Shown here piece after piece: positions 1 through 5,901 of a stretch of 5,933 nucleotides of DNA (within the stretch, counting starts at the first letter, position 1; each line of letters begins with the position of its first letter). The notes under the pieces were generated by a model. It did no database searches. It was not told the DNA's origin and was given only the letters and a program-made list of their open reading frames with translations. This DNA is from Acidimicrobiaceae bacterium (lineage in GTDB: Bacteria > Actinomycetota > Acidimicrobiia > Acidimicrobiales > Acidimicrobiaceae): NCBI GenBank assembly GCA_013044415.1, contig JABEUO010000072.1, forward strand, positions 1 to 5,933, read 5' to 3'. Made by a program: the position numbers and the translations under genes.

Positions 1-905
1 ACTGGATTTCCAGGCAGTCCAAAGAGGGGCTTTGAACCGATCATTCCAAACGCGAATGGCTTCGCCGGCTTAATCGAGATCTGCATCCACCTCATTTGGT
101 TTGAGGAGATCTCTTCCAGGACCTTCTTCGAGTAGTCGAAGTCACCAACGCTGACGCCACCCGAGGTTACCACGGCATCACATTCTTTGCTCGCCTTGGT
201 GAAGACCTCTTTTAGTTGTTGGTAGTCGTCTGGTACGGGACCATAGTCGATCGGTTCTGCGCCCATTTCTGTGATCGCCGCCATCAGGCTCGGCCTGTTG
301 GAGTCTCGGATCTTGCCCAGGGGTAGCGGGACTTCGTCGGTGAGTTCGGAACCCGTGGAAATTACGGCGACCCTCGGCCTTTTGATCACCTCAACCTCAG
401 TGAGTCCGACAGAGGCGATAGAACCTATTACCGCTGGTGTGATCTCTGTGTAAGCGGGGAATACCACGTCTCCGCTTGCTATATCACTCCCAGCGTTTCG
501 GATATTGCCCCCAATGGATGTGGGGGCGTAGACCAACACGGTGTCATTCGGACCCTTTGAAGTATCTTCAACCATGACGATACTGTCGGCACCCTCTGGT
601 ATGGGAGCACCGGTCATAATACGCACCGCGGTGTTTGGCCCTACTTCTAAATTGGCCGATTCACCTGCGGCTAGAGTCCCTACCACCTGTAGGACCACCG
701 GACTTTCTAAAGAGGCACCTCTTAGATCTGTAGACCTAACTGCGTATCCGTCGACCGCAGTATTGTCAAAGGGAGGAACCGACACACTTGCCCTAATAGG
801 AGTGGCGGTAAATAGGCTTCTCGCCTCTGACAACTTGACAGTAGTGACGCCTAGCTGAGTGAGTTGGGCAAATACGTGGGCCTGGGCCTCTTCGAGGGGA
901 ATCAT
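1..905 (-). CDS. moeA: Molybdopterin molybdenumtransferase MoeA, 3' end cut by window edge
   Basis: MoeA inserts molybdate into adenylylated molybdopterin, the last general step of molybdenum cofactor synthesis in the cytoplasm. The 301 visible residues form an uninterrupted frame from ATG at 905 to the left edge, about three quarters of the usual length of roughly 400. Family motifs appear in order: PPFDNTAVDGYA (44-55, usually NSAMDGYA), TGAPIPEGAD (98-107), NIRNAGSDI (134-142), STGSEL (183-188, with the acidic residue of the usual STGDEL at 187), SGGVSVGDFDY (248-258) and GLPGNP (296-301), where the window ends. The start gives the typical MIPLEEA opening; no clear Shine-Dalgarno precedes it. 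It lies 49 bases downstream of galU on the same strand with no hairpin between, so the two are probably cotranscribed, as is common in actinobacteria. Identification is firm; the missing C-terminal domain cannot be checked. Confidence 0.96.
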   Translation of the reverse strand, partial: MIPLEEAQAHVFAQLTQLGVTTVKLSEARSLFTATPIRASVSVPPFDNTAVDGYAVRSTDLRGASLESPVVLQVVGTLAAGESANLEVGPNTAVRIMTGAPIPEGADSIVMVEDTSKGPNDTVLVYAPTSIGGNIRNAGSDIASGDVVFPAYTEITPAVIGSIASVGLTEVEVIKRPRVAVISTGSELTDEVPLPLGKIRDSNRPSLMAAITEMGAEPIDYGPVPDDYQQLKEVFTKASKECDAVVTSGGVSVGDFDYSKKVLEEISSNQMRWMQISIKPAKPFAFGMIGSKPLFGLPGNP

Positions 906-954
906 GTTTTAAAAGCTAGTTGCTATTGGTGGCTAGTTATAAAGGCCTGGGAAT

Positions 955-1905
955 TCACGTGTGCCGCTGGAGATTTCCAGAGGCATCTTTCGGGAATCCG
1001 CCCGAAGGTAGATCGATGCCGAGTTGCTCACCGGCGTCCCTAGCCATAATGTCAAGCAGAATCTCCCTAAAGGCCGGCCCGAGGTCTTTGCGCTTTAGGG
1101 CTAGTTCAACCGTCGCCCTTAGATAATCGAGCTTGGAACCAATGTCATACCGTCCGTCCTCGAATACAACTCCGTAGATCGCTTGCTGCTCGGAAAGCTG
1201 TGCGATAGCGTCGGTAAGTTGGATCTCCCCGTTTCGGCCCGGTTTGGTTGTGTCGAGGCAGTTGAATATTTCAGAGGTAAACACGTATCTACCCATGACC
1301 GCTAGGTCGGAGGGCGCCTCCTCTGCGGTGGGCTTCTCCACGATCTTCGTAATCCGGACTATCCCCTCGGCGACCTGGTCGTAGCCGACGGCCCCGTATG
1401 ACGAGATTTCATCCCTTGAAACCCGCTTCAGCGCAATTACCGACCTTCCGTGGTGGTAAAAGGTGGCGAGCATCCTATCGAGCAGGTTCGACGATTCCTC
1501 CATGATGTCGTCGGCGAGCATCACAACAAAGGGTTCCTCGCGCACATGCGCCCTTGCCGCCAATACCGCATGCCCTAGGCCTAATGGTGCGCCCTGTCGT
1601 ACGTAGTGGATGGAGGAGAGGTTTGAGATAGACCGTATCAGCTCTAGCTCTGCGAGTTTTCCAGCAGACTCCAGGTAGTACTCGAGTTCGAAAGACCTGT
1701 CGAAGTGGTCCTCGAGGGTCCTCTTGCCGCGGCCAGTGATCAGTAAGATGTCGTCTAGGCCCGCCGCTATGGCTTCTTCGATGATGTACTGGATGGCCGG
1801 TTTGTCGACGATAGGCAGCATCTCTTTTGGCTGTGCCTTAGTGGCGGGCAAGAACCTTGTTCCCAGTCCGGCCGCTGGTATCACTACCTTGTTGATTTTC
1901 AACAT
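955..1905 (-). CDS. galU: UTP-glucose-1-phosphate uridylyltransferase (UDP-glucose pyrophosphorylase)
   Basis: This enzyme makes UDP-glucose from UTP and glucose 1-phosphate, supplying cell-envelope polysaccharide, glycolipid and trehalose synthesis. The 316-residue protein has the usual length and motifs: the nucleotide-binding loop AAGLGTRFLPATKA (11-24) followed by PKEMLPIVDKP (26-36), QGAPLGLGHAV (104-114), the metal-site LADD (130-133), VEKP (189-192), GRYVF (205-209), NGEIQLTDA (225-233) and GRYDIGSKLDYL (251-262). The frame stays open upstream to a TTG at 2052, but those 49 extra residues do not look like GalU and would cover the promoter region, so ATG at 1905 (MLKINKVVIPAAG) is chosen. 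No Shine-Dalgarno is evident; a candidate promoter sits so close that the mRNA may be nearly leaderless. It is followed by moeA and diverges from the FmdB-type gene at 2073. Confidence 0.97.
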   Translation of the reverse strand: MLKINKVVIPAAGLGTRFLPATKAQPKEMLPIVDKPAIQYIIEEAIAAGLDDILLITGRGKRTLEDHFDRSFELEYYLESAGKLAELELIRSISNLSSIHYVRQGAPLGLGHAVLAARAHVREEPFVVMLADDIMEESSNLLDRMLATFYHHGRSVIALKRVSRDEISSYGAVGYDQVAEGIVRITKIVEKPTAEEAPSDLAVMGRYVFTSEIFNCLDTTKPGRNGEIQLTDAIAQLSEQQAIYGVVFEDGRYDIGSKLDYLRATVELALKRKDLGPAFREILLDIMARDAGEQLGIDLPSGGFPKDASGNLQRHT

Positions 1906-1913
1906 AGAAACCC

Positions 1914-1943
1914 ATGATAGACGATCGGGCCATTCGGAGTTAA
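1914..1943 (-). promoter_or_regulatory. Candidate galU promoter, nearly leaderless
   Basis: On the minus strand TTAACT (1943-1938) and TATCAT (1919-1914) are separated by 18 bases and resemble -35 and -10 boxes of a housekeeping sigma factor. Transcription would be expected to begin about 7 bases further on, near 1907, only one to three bases before the galU ATG at 1905. That fits the absence of a Shine-Dalgarno and the frequent leaderless mRNAs of actinobacteria. Matches this weak occur by chance, so the call is tentative. Confidence 0.35.
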
Positions 1944-2027
1944 CTGAGGGAGCGTGGCCGGGATATATTTCTGCTGACCACTTCCACTTCTGGTGAACTC
2001 CGGCGCCAAATTTCCGGTCGAACCGTC

Positions 2028-2033
2028 TAGAAT
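2028..2033 (+). promoter_or_regulatory. Candidate -10 box for the FmdB-type gene
   Basis: TAGAAT matches the TAnnnT pattern of a -10 element. It would place the transcription start near 2040, inside the adjoining CIRCE operator, the usual arrangement for HrcA-repressed genes. No good -35 is visible 16 to 18 bases upstream, so support comes mainly from its position beside the operator. Confidence 0.4.
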
Positions 2034-2059
2034 TAGCACTCAAACGGTTCAAGTGCTAA
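2033..2059 (+). promoter_or_regulatory. CIRCE operator (HrcA binding site)
   Basis: The left arm TTAGCACTC (2033-2041), a 9-base spacer (2042-2050) and the right arm AAGTGCTAA (2051-2059) match the CIRCE consensus TTAGCACTC-N9-GAGTGCTAA at 17 of 18 arm positions; only the first base of the right arm differs. HrcA binds CIRCE to repress heat-shock genes such as groES/groEL and dnaK. Here the element overlaps the predicted transcription start and ends 13 bases before the ATG at 2073, with the ribosome-binding site in between, so it should control the FmdB-type gene. It is 128 bases from the galU start, so an effect on galU is less likely. Confidence 0.9.
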
Positions 2060-2063
2060 CGGT

Positions 2064-2068
2064 GGAGG
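2064..2068 (+). promoter_or_regulatory. Ribosome-binding site deciding the FmdB-type start
   Basis: GGAGG lies 4 bases before ATG at 2073 but only 1 base before the in-frame GTG at 2070. The spacing favours the ATG, which also gives the MPTYEY opening typical of FmdB-family proteins. Confidence 0.7.
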
Positions 2069-2072
2069 CGTG

Positions 2073-2378
2073 ATGCCAACCTATGAATATGCGTGTAAAG
2101 GTTGTGGCCAGCATTTGGAGGTTGTCCAGTCGTTCAAAGACGATCCGCTGACAGTGTGTCCAAACTGTGGGGCCGAGTTACGCAAAGTTTTCGGCAGCAT
2201 CGGGATCACCTTTAAAGGGAGTGGCTTTTACCGTAACGATTCCAGGTCCACCTCGAGTTCTGCCAAGCCAGCCCAAGTAGCGAACCAGGGGAGCAAAGCC
2301 GAGGATTCAAAGGCTCCATCGACCCCCACGGAGTCTTCTGCCCCTTCGCCGGCTAAGGGGACGACCGACGCCGCTTAG
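2073..2378 (+). CDS. FmdB-family zinc-ribbon protein, Ruc-like (predicted redox-regulated chaperone)
   Basis: This 101-residue protein begins MPTYEYACKGCG and carries two cysteine pairs, C8-x2-C11 and C29-x2-C32, forming a predicted single zinc ribbon. The core ends at the conserved FKGSGFYRNDSR (47-58). Residues from about 57 onward are rich in Ser, Ala, Thr, Pro and Lys and look disordered. The original FmdB was proposed to regulate formamidase genes, but the closer model is M. tuberculosis Rv0991c (Ruc), a zinc-binding chaperone activated by cysteine oxidation, whose gene is also linked to galU-moeA1 and is HrcA-controlled. The CIRCE operator just upstream supports a protein-quality-control role induced by heat or stress. 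Chaperone activity in this organism is inferred from sequence, neighbourhood and operator. The gene is single, divergent from galU, and converges on the PHP gene across 40 bases. Confidence 0.9.
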   Translation: MPTYEYACKGCGQHLEVVQSFKDDPLTVCPNCGAELRKVFGSIGITFKGSGFYRNDSRSTSSSAKPAQVANQGSKAEDSKAPSTPTESSAPSPAKGTTDAA

Positions 2379-2418
2379 CTGCGGTCTTGTTTGGTCAAAG
2401 CGCCCCTTGGTGGAAGTT

Positions 2419-3102
2419 TCATAGATCGGTAACCGAAGGAAGCACCCGCGCCCTCCATGGCCTGGGAGGATCGCAGTAGCTGTAATGGATGTCGGTTTCT
2501 CCAGCGAGGCTTGCAAGCAGGCTGGGTGAGTCGTGAAACTCCTTTAGGTCCACAAAACTGCTCGCTAGGCTCGAAGGGACGTGTGAATCCGATCCCCCGG
2601 CTATTGGGATCCCATACTGTTTGGCCAGGTCCCTAGCCTGGTTCATCAAGTGGGCGTCCTTTATCTTTGAGTTTGCAACTTCGATTATGTCTACTACTCC
2701 TTCCGGGGCAAGGCGCGAAAGGGTTTCGAAGCTCATCGAAGCTCTTTTTCTGTCGCCGGGGTGAGGGATGTAGACGAGGCCGCCCTGGGAACGGATCCTT
2801 TTTGCGGCCTCCTTTGCGTCCAGCGACGGTGGAATCTCCCGCTCTATATACAGGGCGATCATCTCCCCCTCCTTGACCCTGAATTCTTGACCTAGGATTA
2901 TCCTCTCCCCGAAGAGTCTGCGCAGTTCTCGACCTCCTCGGCAGGTCAGATGGTCGGTGATTGCGACCTTGTCTAAAGTCGAGAGCGAAAAAGCCTCGCT
3001 AAACTCCTCGAGGGTCGTTGTGGAATCGCCGGAGTACATCGTGTGCGTATGAAAATCGACACGGGTGAATCTATTCGTTCCGTCGGATCCTGCGCTTTGC
3101 AA
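2419..3102 (-). CDS. PHP-domain metal-dependent phosphoesterase
   Basis: This 227-residue protein is a compact PHP-superfamily hydrolase; the family includes histidinol phosphatase, RNase AM and the polymerase III alpha N-terminal domain. Metal-ligand motifs are all visible: HTHTMYSGDS (18-27; H18, H20), AITDH (47-51), GQEF (71-74; E73), YIPHPGDR (111-118; H114) and GGSDSH (169-174; D172, H174). The spacing, with EGEMIAL after the glutamate, suggests the small PHP/PHP_C-type group. The substrate cannot be told from sequence; nucleotide or sugar phosphates are possible. The start is a TTG directly after the tldE TAG, in the same frame; it is the only ATG/GTG/TTG between that stop and the HTHT motif, with a weak GGGG 5 bases upstream. 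It is the last gene of the tldD-tldE operon, and its translation probably depends on ribosomes finishing tldE. Confidence 0.88.
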   Translation of the reverse strand: MQSAGSDGTNRFTRVDFHTHTMYSGDSTTTLEEFSEAFSLSTLDKVAITDHLTCRGGRELRRLFGERIILGQEFRVKEGEMIALYIEREIPPSLDAKEAAKRIRSQGGLVYIPHPGDRKRASMSFETLSRLAPEGVVDIIEVANSKIKDAHLMNQARDLAKQYGIPIAGGSDSHVPSSLASSFVDLKEFHDSPSLLASLAGETDIHYSYCDPPRPWRARVLPSVTDL

Positions 3103-4443
3103 CTATACCCCAGAAAGGTTCATCTCTTCGATCGCAACCGTCGGACCAGCGGAGATCCCCGGGAGCCATTCGATGTCTGATCCGATCTCAACCGTTCCCA
3201 TGAGCATTTTCTGGATCGTGGAGGAGATGGTGGCCTCTTTGAAAGGCGAAGCAATCTGCCCATTTTTGATCAAGAAGCCCTCGGCACCGACAGAAAAGTC
3301 TCCCGAAATCGGGTTGACCCCAGAGTGCACCCCAGAAATTGACCTGATTAAAATGCCATCTGCTATCTCGGCGACTATCTCATCCTGGGATTTCGTCCCC
3401 GGTCTAAGGATGAGTGCCATTGGACCCGGCGACGGGGTGGAGGAGTATCCCCTTGTTGCAGATGCTGTAGAGGTCCTGTTTTCTTTGCGGGCGGTATAGG
3501 AGTCATAGAGAAAGGTCTGTAGGACGCCATCTTTTATCAGATGATTCCTCCGGCAGGCCAGACCCTCTCCGTCGAACTGGCTAGCCCCTCTCGCCAGTGG
3601 TTCGGTAGGATCATCCATGAGGTCGAACCGACTGCTCGCCACCTCTTCGCCGAGGCGGTTGCCGAACATCGAACGTCCTTTCTGGGCGGAATCGGCGGAT
3701 AAGGATCCCCCAACGATCGCCAAGAGGGTGGCGGTGATCCTCGGATCGAGTACCGCCACGAGCCGACGTGAGCTTGGCTTTTCTGCCCCCAGGAGTTCGG
3801 TTGCCCGCTTAACGACGTCACTAGCCGCTTTTTCCAGGTCTATACCCCCAAAACCCCTCGCAACGCTGTAACCGCCGCCAGTTTTGGTATCGTCGCCTTG
3901 GTTGGCGACTGCGCTAGCGGAAACGTAGGCGAAGGTCGCCCGGGTGTGTGATTTGATCCCCTTGGTGCTGAGTATGAAGCCCTCTGATTCGACGTCGGCA
4001 TAGTCGGTAGATTCAATCTTGGAAATTCTTGAATCGCCTAGCAGTGCCATTTTTTCTAGCTCTTTTGCTAGGGCGATTTTCTCCTCCGTCGATGCCCTGT
4101 GGAAATCTGGGTCTACTAAGTCGAGGGGGGTTGGGGTGATGCCATCTGGCTCGGCGAGGCCGGCAAACTCGTCCGGAGTAGCGAATCTGGCATTGTCCCG
4201 TGCGGATTCAAGGGCCTCTCTTATCGACTCCTCGTCGAAGCTGCCACAGTGAGCGAAGCCCACTCGTCCGTCTACGACGACCCTTATCCCGACGCCTTTC
4301 GATTCGGCTCGGGTTAGTGATTCGACCTCTTTTTCATAGACTCTTATCTCGGTTTCAACCGAACGGCTCGCTACCACCTCGACCTCTTCGTTGGTCTTGG
4401 CGTCGTCGATAATCCTTCTCGCAAGCTCTTCGATATCAGGCAT
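3103..4443 (-). CDS. tldE: TldE/PmbA, non-zinc subunit of the TldD-TldE peptidase
   Basis: TldE (PmbA) pairs with TldD to form a cytoplasmic heterodimeric protease. In E. coli the pair trims the microcin B17 leader peptide and degrades the CcdA antitoxin. The 446-residue protein is close to the family length of about 450. The N-terminal part carries the shared SKGVGIRVVVDGRVGFA segment (48-64), and the C-terminal part has GVHSGVNPISGDFSVGAEG (371-389), the TldE signature. As expected it lacks the HExxxH zinc motif of its partner. ATG at 4443 overlaps the tldD stop by 8 bases and has its own GGAGGA 7 bases upstream, implying translational coupling and balanced production of the two subunits. 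It ends in TAG, directly abutting and in frame with the PHP gene. Its natural substrate here is unknown. Confidence 0.95.
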   Translation of the reverse strand: MPDIEELARRIIDDAKTNEEVEVVASRSVETEIRVYEKEVESLTRAESKGVGIRVVVDGRVGFAHCGSFDEESIREALESARDNARFATPDEFAGLAEPDGITPTPLDLVDPDFHRASTEEKIALAKELEKMALLGDSRISKIESTDYADVESEGFILSTKGIKSHTRATFAYVSASAVANQGDDTKTGGGYSVARGFGGIDLEKAASDVVKRATELLGAEKPSSRRLVAVLDPRITATLLAIVGGSLSADSAQKGRSMFGNRLGEEVASSRFDLMDDPTEPLARGASQFDGEGLACRRNHLIKDGVLQTFLYDSYTARKENRTSTASATRGYSSTPSPGPMALILRPGTKSQDEIVAEIADGILIRSISGVHSGVNPISGDFSVGAEGFLIKNGQIASPFKEATISSTIQKMLMGTVEIGSDIEWLPGISAGPTVAIEEMNLSGV

Positions 4444-5827
4444 CTGCGGTTCCTCCGATAGTCATCTGCGAAACCCTCAATGTAGCCTGTCCGCAACCCA
4501 CCGAAACGCTCTGACCGTCTTTGCCGCAGGTTCCGGGGGTCATAGAAAAGTCGTTTCCGACTGCGTCTATAAGGGAGAGGATTTCTGGTCCATTGCCGAT
4601 GAGGTTGGTATCCCTAAGGGGGGTTGTAATCTTTCCATTCTCGATCAGGTATGCCTCGGAGGTCCCGAAGACGAAGTCGCCGGTCGCTGTGTTCACTTGG
4701 CCGCCGCTCAGCTTCGCCACATAGACACCCTTTGGGGTCGAGGAGATAATATTCTCCGGGTCCTCCTGGCCAGCGAGCATGTAGGTGTTGGTCATCCTAA
4801 CCATAGGAAGGTGCTTGTAACTCTGCCTTCTGCCGTTTCCACTCTGGGGATGATCCGACTTGGCTGATCGATTTCTGTCCCACATATAGTCGACGAGAAC
4901 CCCATCTTCGATTAGCACATTTCGTGCTGCTGGGTGCCCCTCATCGTCGTATTGAAAGCTGCCCCATTCTTTTCCTACCGTGGCATCGTCGACCAAGGTG
5001 ACCAGGTCGCTTGCGACCTTCTCACCTATGCGGTTCGCATAGACCGAAACTCCTTTTTGGATGTGGTCTGCTTCGAGGCCGTGACCACATGCTTCATGGA
5101 AAAGAATCCCTCCGCTTCCACCCTTGATGACTACCGGAAGCGCACCAGAGGGGGCCGGCTTCGCATCTAGTTTAGACAGCGCGAGCCTCGCAGCATTTTT
5201 GGCGATCGTGTCGATGTCGATCTCTTCGAGCAACTCTTCAAGGGGGATGGTCAATGCGATGGTGTCGTAGCCGCTCTGCAGACCCGTGTCACCCTTAGCT
5301 ATTGCGTTGACCATCAACCGGGAGCGGATCTGCTCGTCTGCGACAAAGAGTCCGTTGGAGTTGGCTACGGTCATCCTCCGCGAGGATTGGCCGACAACGG
5401 CAACTACCTGAGTGACCTCCTTGCCTAAGGAGCGTGCGGTATCGTCCATCCTGCGAAGCAACTCCACTTGGCGAGCCTTGTCAATCCGGACCCTTTCACC
5501 TTGGAATCCACCCCTTGCCGCCTCGAGCTCGATCGTTTTTGCACCGCTAGAGGACTTGGCTACTGCGCGTGCAGCCTTAGCCGCCTCAATCAAGGATCTT
5601 TCGTCGAACTCGGAGGTGTAGGCGAATCCCGTCGTCTCGCCGTAGATAACCCTAATTCCGACGCCTTTAGAGTGGCCGGCACTCAATTCGTCGATCTTTG
5701 CGTCGTCTAGCGAAGCAATCGAACTCATCGAATCCTCGGCAAAAACCTCGGCAAAGTCGGCCCCTTCTGCAAGGGATGCGCCCAGGACCCTCTGCGCCGT
5801 TTCGTAATCAAGCAACTGCTTCGCCAA
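4436..5827 (-). CDS. tldD: TldD, zinc metallopeptidase subunit of TldD-TldE
   Basis: TldD is the catalytic subunit of the TldD-TldE protease, which hydrolyses unfolded or small peptides threaded into the heterodimer. The 463-residue protein carries the zinc motif HEACGH (244-249: H244, E245, H249). C434 in GTCGKDGQ matches the third zinc ligand of E. coli TldD (C454) by its position relative to the conserved C-terminal tail. Other family landmarks are SKGVGIRV (53-60), YANRIGEKVAS (263-273), YDDEGHPA (293-300) and GGQVNTATGDFVFGTSEAY (375-393). The start is TTG at 5827, supported by GGAGG 5 bases upstream; no ATG or GTG competes nearby. It is the first gene of tldD-tldE-PHP. No small peptide gene of the kind matured by TldDE in RiPP pathways is visible next to it, so a general peptide-turnover role is the safer assumption. 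Confidence 0.96.
   Translation of the reverse strand: MAKQLLDYETAQRVLGASLAEGADFAEVFAEDSMSSIASLDDAKIDELSAGHSKGVGIRVIYGETTGFAYTSEFDERSLIEAAKAARAVAKSSSGAKTIELEAARGGFQGERVRIDKARQVELLRRMDDTARSLGKEVTQVVAVVGQSSRRMTVANSNGLFVADEQIRSRLMVNAIAKGDTGLQSGYDTIALTIPLEELLEEIDIDTIAKNAARLALSKLDAKPAPSGALPVVIKGGSGGILFHEACGHGLEADHIQKGVSVYANRIGEKVASDLVTLVDDATVGKEWGSFQYDDEGHPAARNVLIEDGVLVDYMWDRNRSAKSDHPQSGNGRRQSYKHLPMVRMTNTYMLAGQEDPENIISSTPKGVYVAKLSGGQVNTATGDFVFGTSEAYLIENGKITTPLRDTNLIGNGPEILSLIDAVGNDFSMTPGTCGKDGQSVSVGCGQATLRVSQMTIGGTADA
4451..4456 (-). promoter_or_regulatory. tldE ribosome-binding site inside tldD
   Basis: GGAGGA on the minus strand lies 7 bases before the tldE ATG and within the last codons of tldD, where it helps encode the conserved C-terminal IGGTA stretch. 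It fixes the tldE start and supports coupled translation. Confidence 0.75.
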
Positions 5828-5832
5828 TGTGT

Positions 5833-5837
5833 CCTCC
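5833..5837 (-). promoter_or_regulatory. tldD ribosome-binding site
   Basis: GGAGG on the minus strand lies 5 bases before TTG at 5827. Its strength and spacing decide in favour of this non-ATG start. Confidence 0.75.
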
Positions 5838-5846
5838 GGAAAAGAT

Positions 5847-5867
5847 CTAGCTAGTTCTAGACTCTAG
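5847..5867. repeat. Cluster of four CTAG motifs in the tldD leader
   Basis: CTAG occurs at 5847, 5851, 5857 and 5864, four copies in 21 bases between the tldD ribosome-binding site and the possible divergent gene start. Imperfect inverted-repeat ends AGCTA (5849-5853) and TAGCT (5868-5872) flank part of it. It could be an operator, but CTAG is not rare elsewhere in the window, so function is unproven. No convincing -35/-10 pair for tldD was found in this stretch. Confidence 0.3.
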
Positions 5868-5901
5868 TAGCTGAGCGCGACATTTTTTGGGAGCGTACGT
5901 T

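Noticed and set aside
541..858. Open frame on the plus strand inside moeA
   Set aside because: It is antisense to a well-conserved moeA segment, and its translation shows no recognisable motif.
1906..2052. Upstream in-frame extension of galU by 49 codons to a TTG at 2052
   Set aside because: The extra residues do not resemble the GalU family, have no ribosome-binding site, and would overlap both the galU promoter candidate and the CIRCE operator.
2070..2072. GTG as the start of the FmdB-type protein
   Set aside because: It lies one base after GGAGG, too close; ATG at 2073 has better spacing and gives the conserved MPTYEY start.
2353..2410. Nested inverted repeats around the fmdB stop (AAGGGG 2355-2360 with CCCCTT 2403-2408; GACCG 2363-2367 with CGGTC 2382-2386) as a terminator
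   Set aside because: Stems are short, the outer loop is about 42 bases, and no proper T-run follows on either strand, so a functional terminator is not supported.
2307..2516. Minus-strand frame spanning the fmdB/PHP junction
   Set aside because: It overlaps the ends of two genes with conserved motifs, and its arginine/glycine-rich translation looks like an out-of-frame shadow.
3065..3499. 144-codon plus-strand frame opposite tldE and the PHP gene
   Set aside because: It is antisense to the conserved TldE C-terminus; the coding signal and motifs are on the minus strand.
4391..4867. 158-codon plus-strand frame opposite tldD
   Set aside because: It lies antisense to conserved TldD motifs, with no recognisable domain or supporting start context.
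2419..5827. RiPP or microcin biosynthesis cluster suggested by tldDE
   Set aside because: No precursor peptide, cyclodehydratase, radical SAM enzyme or transporter is visible in the window; TldDE alone is widespread in bacteria without such clusters.
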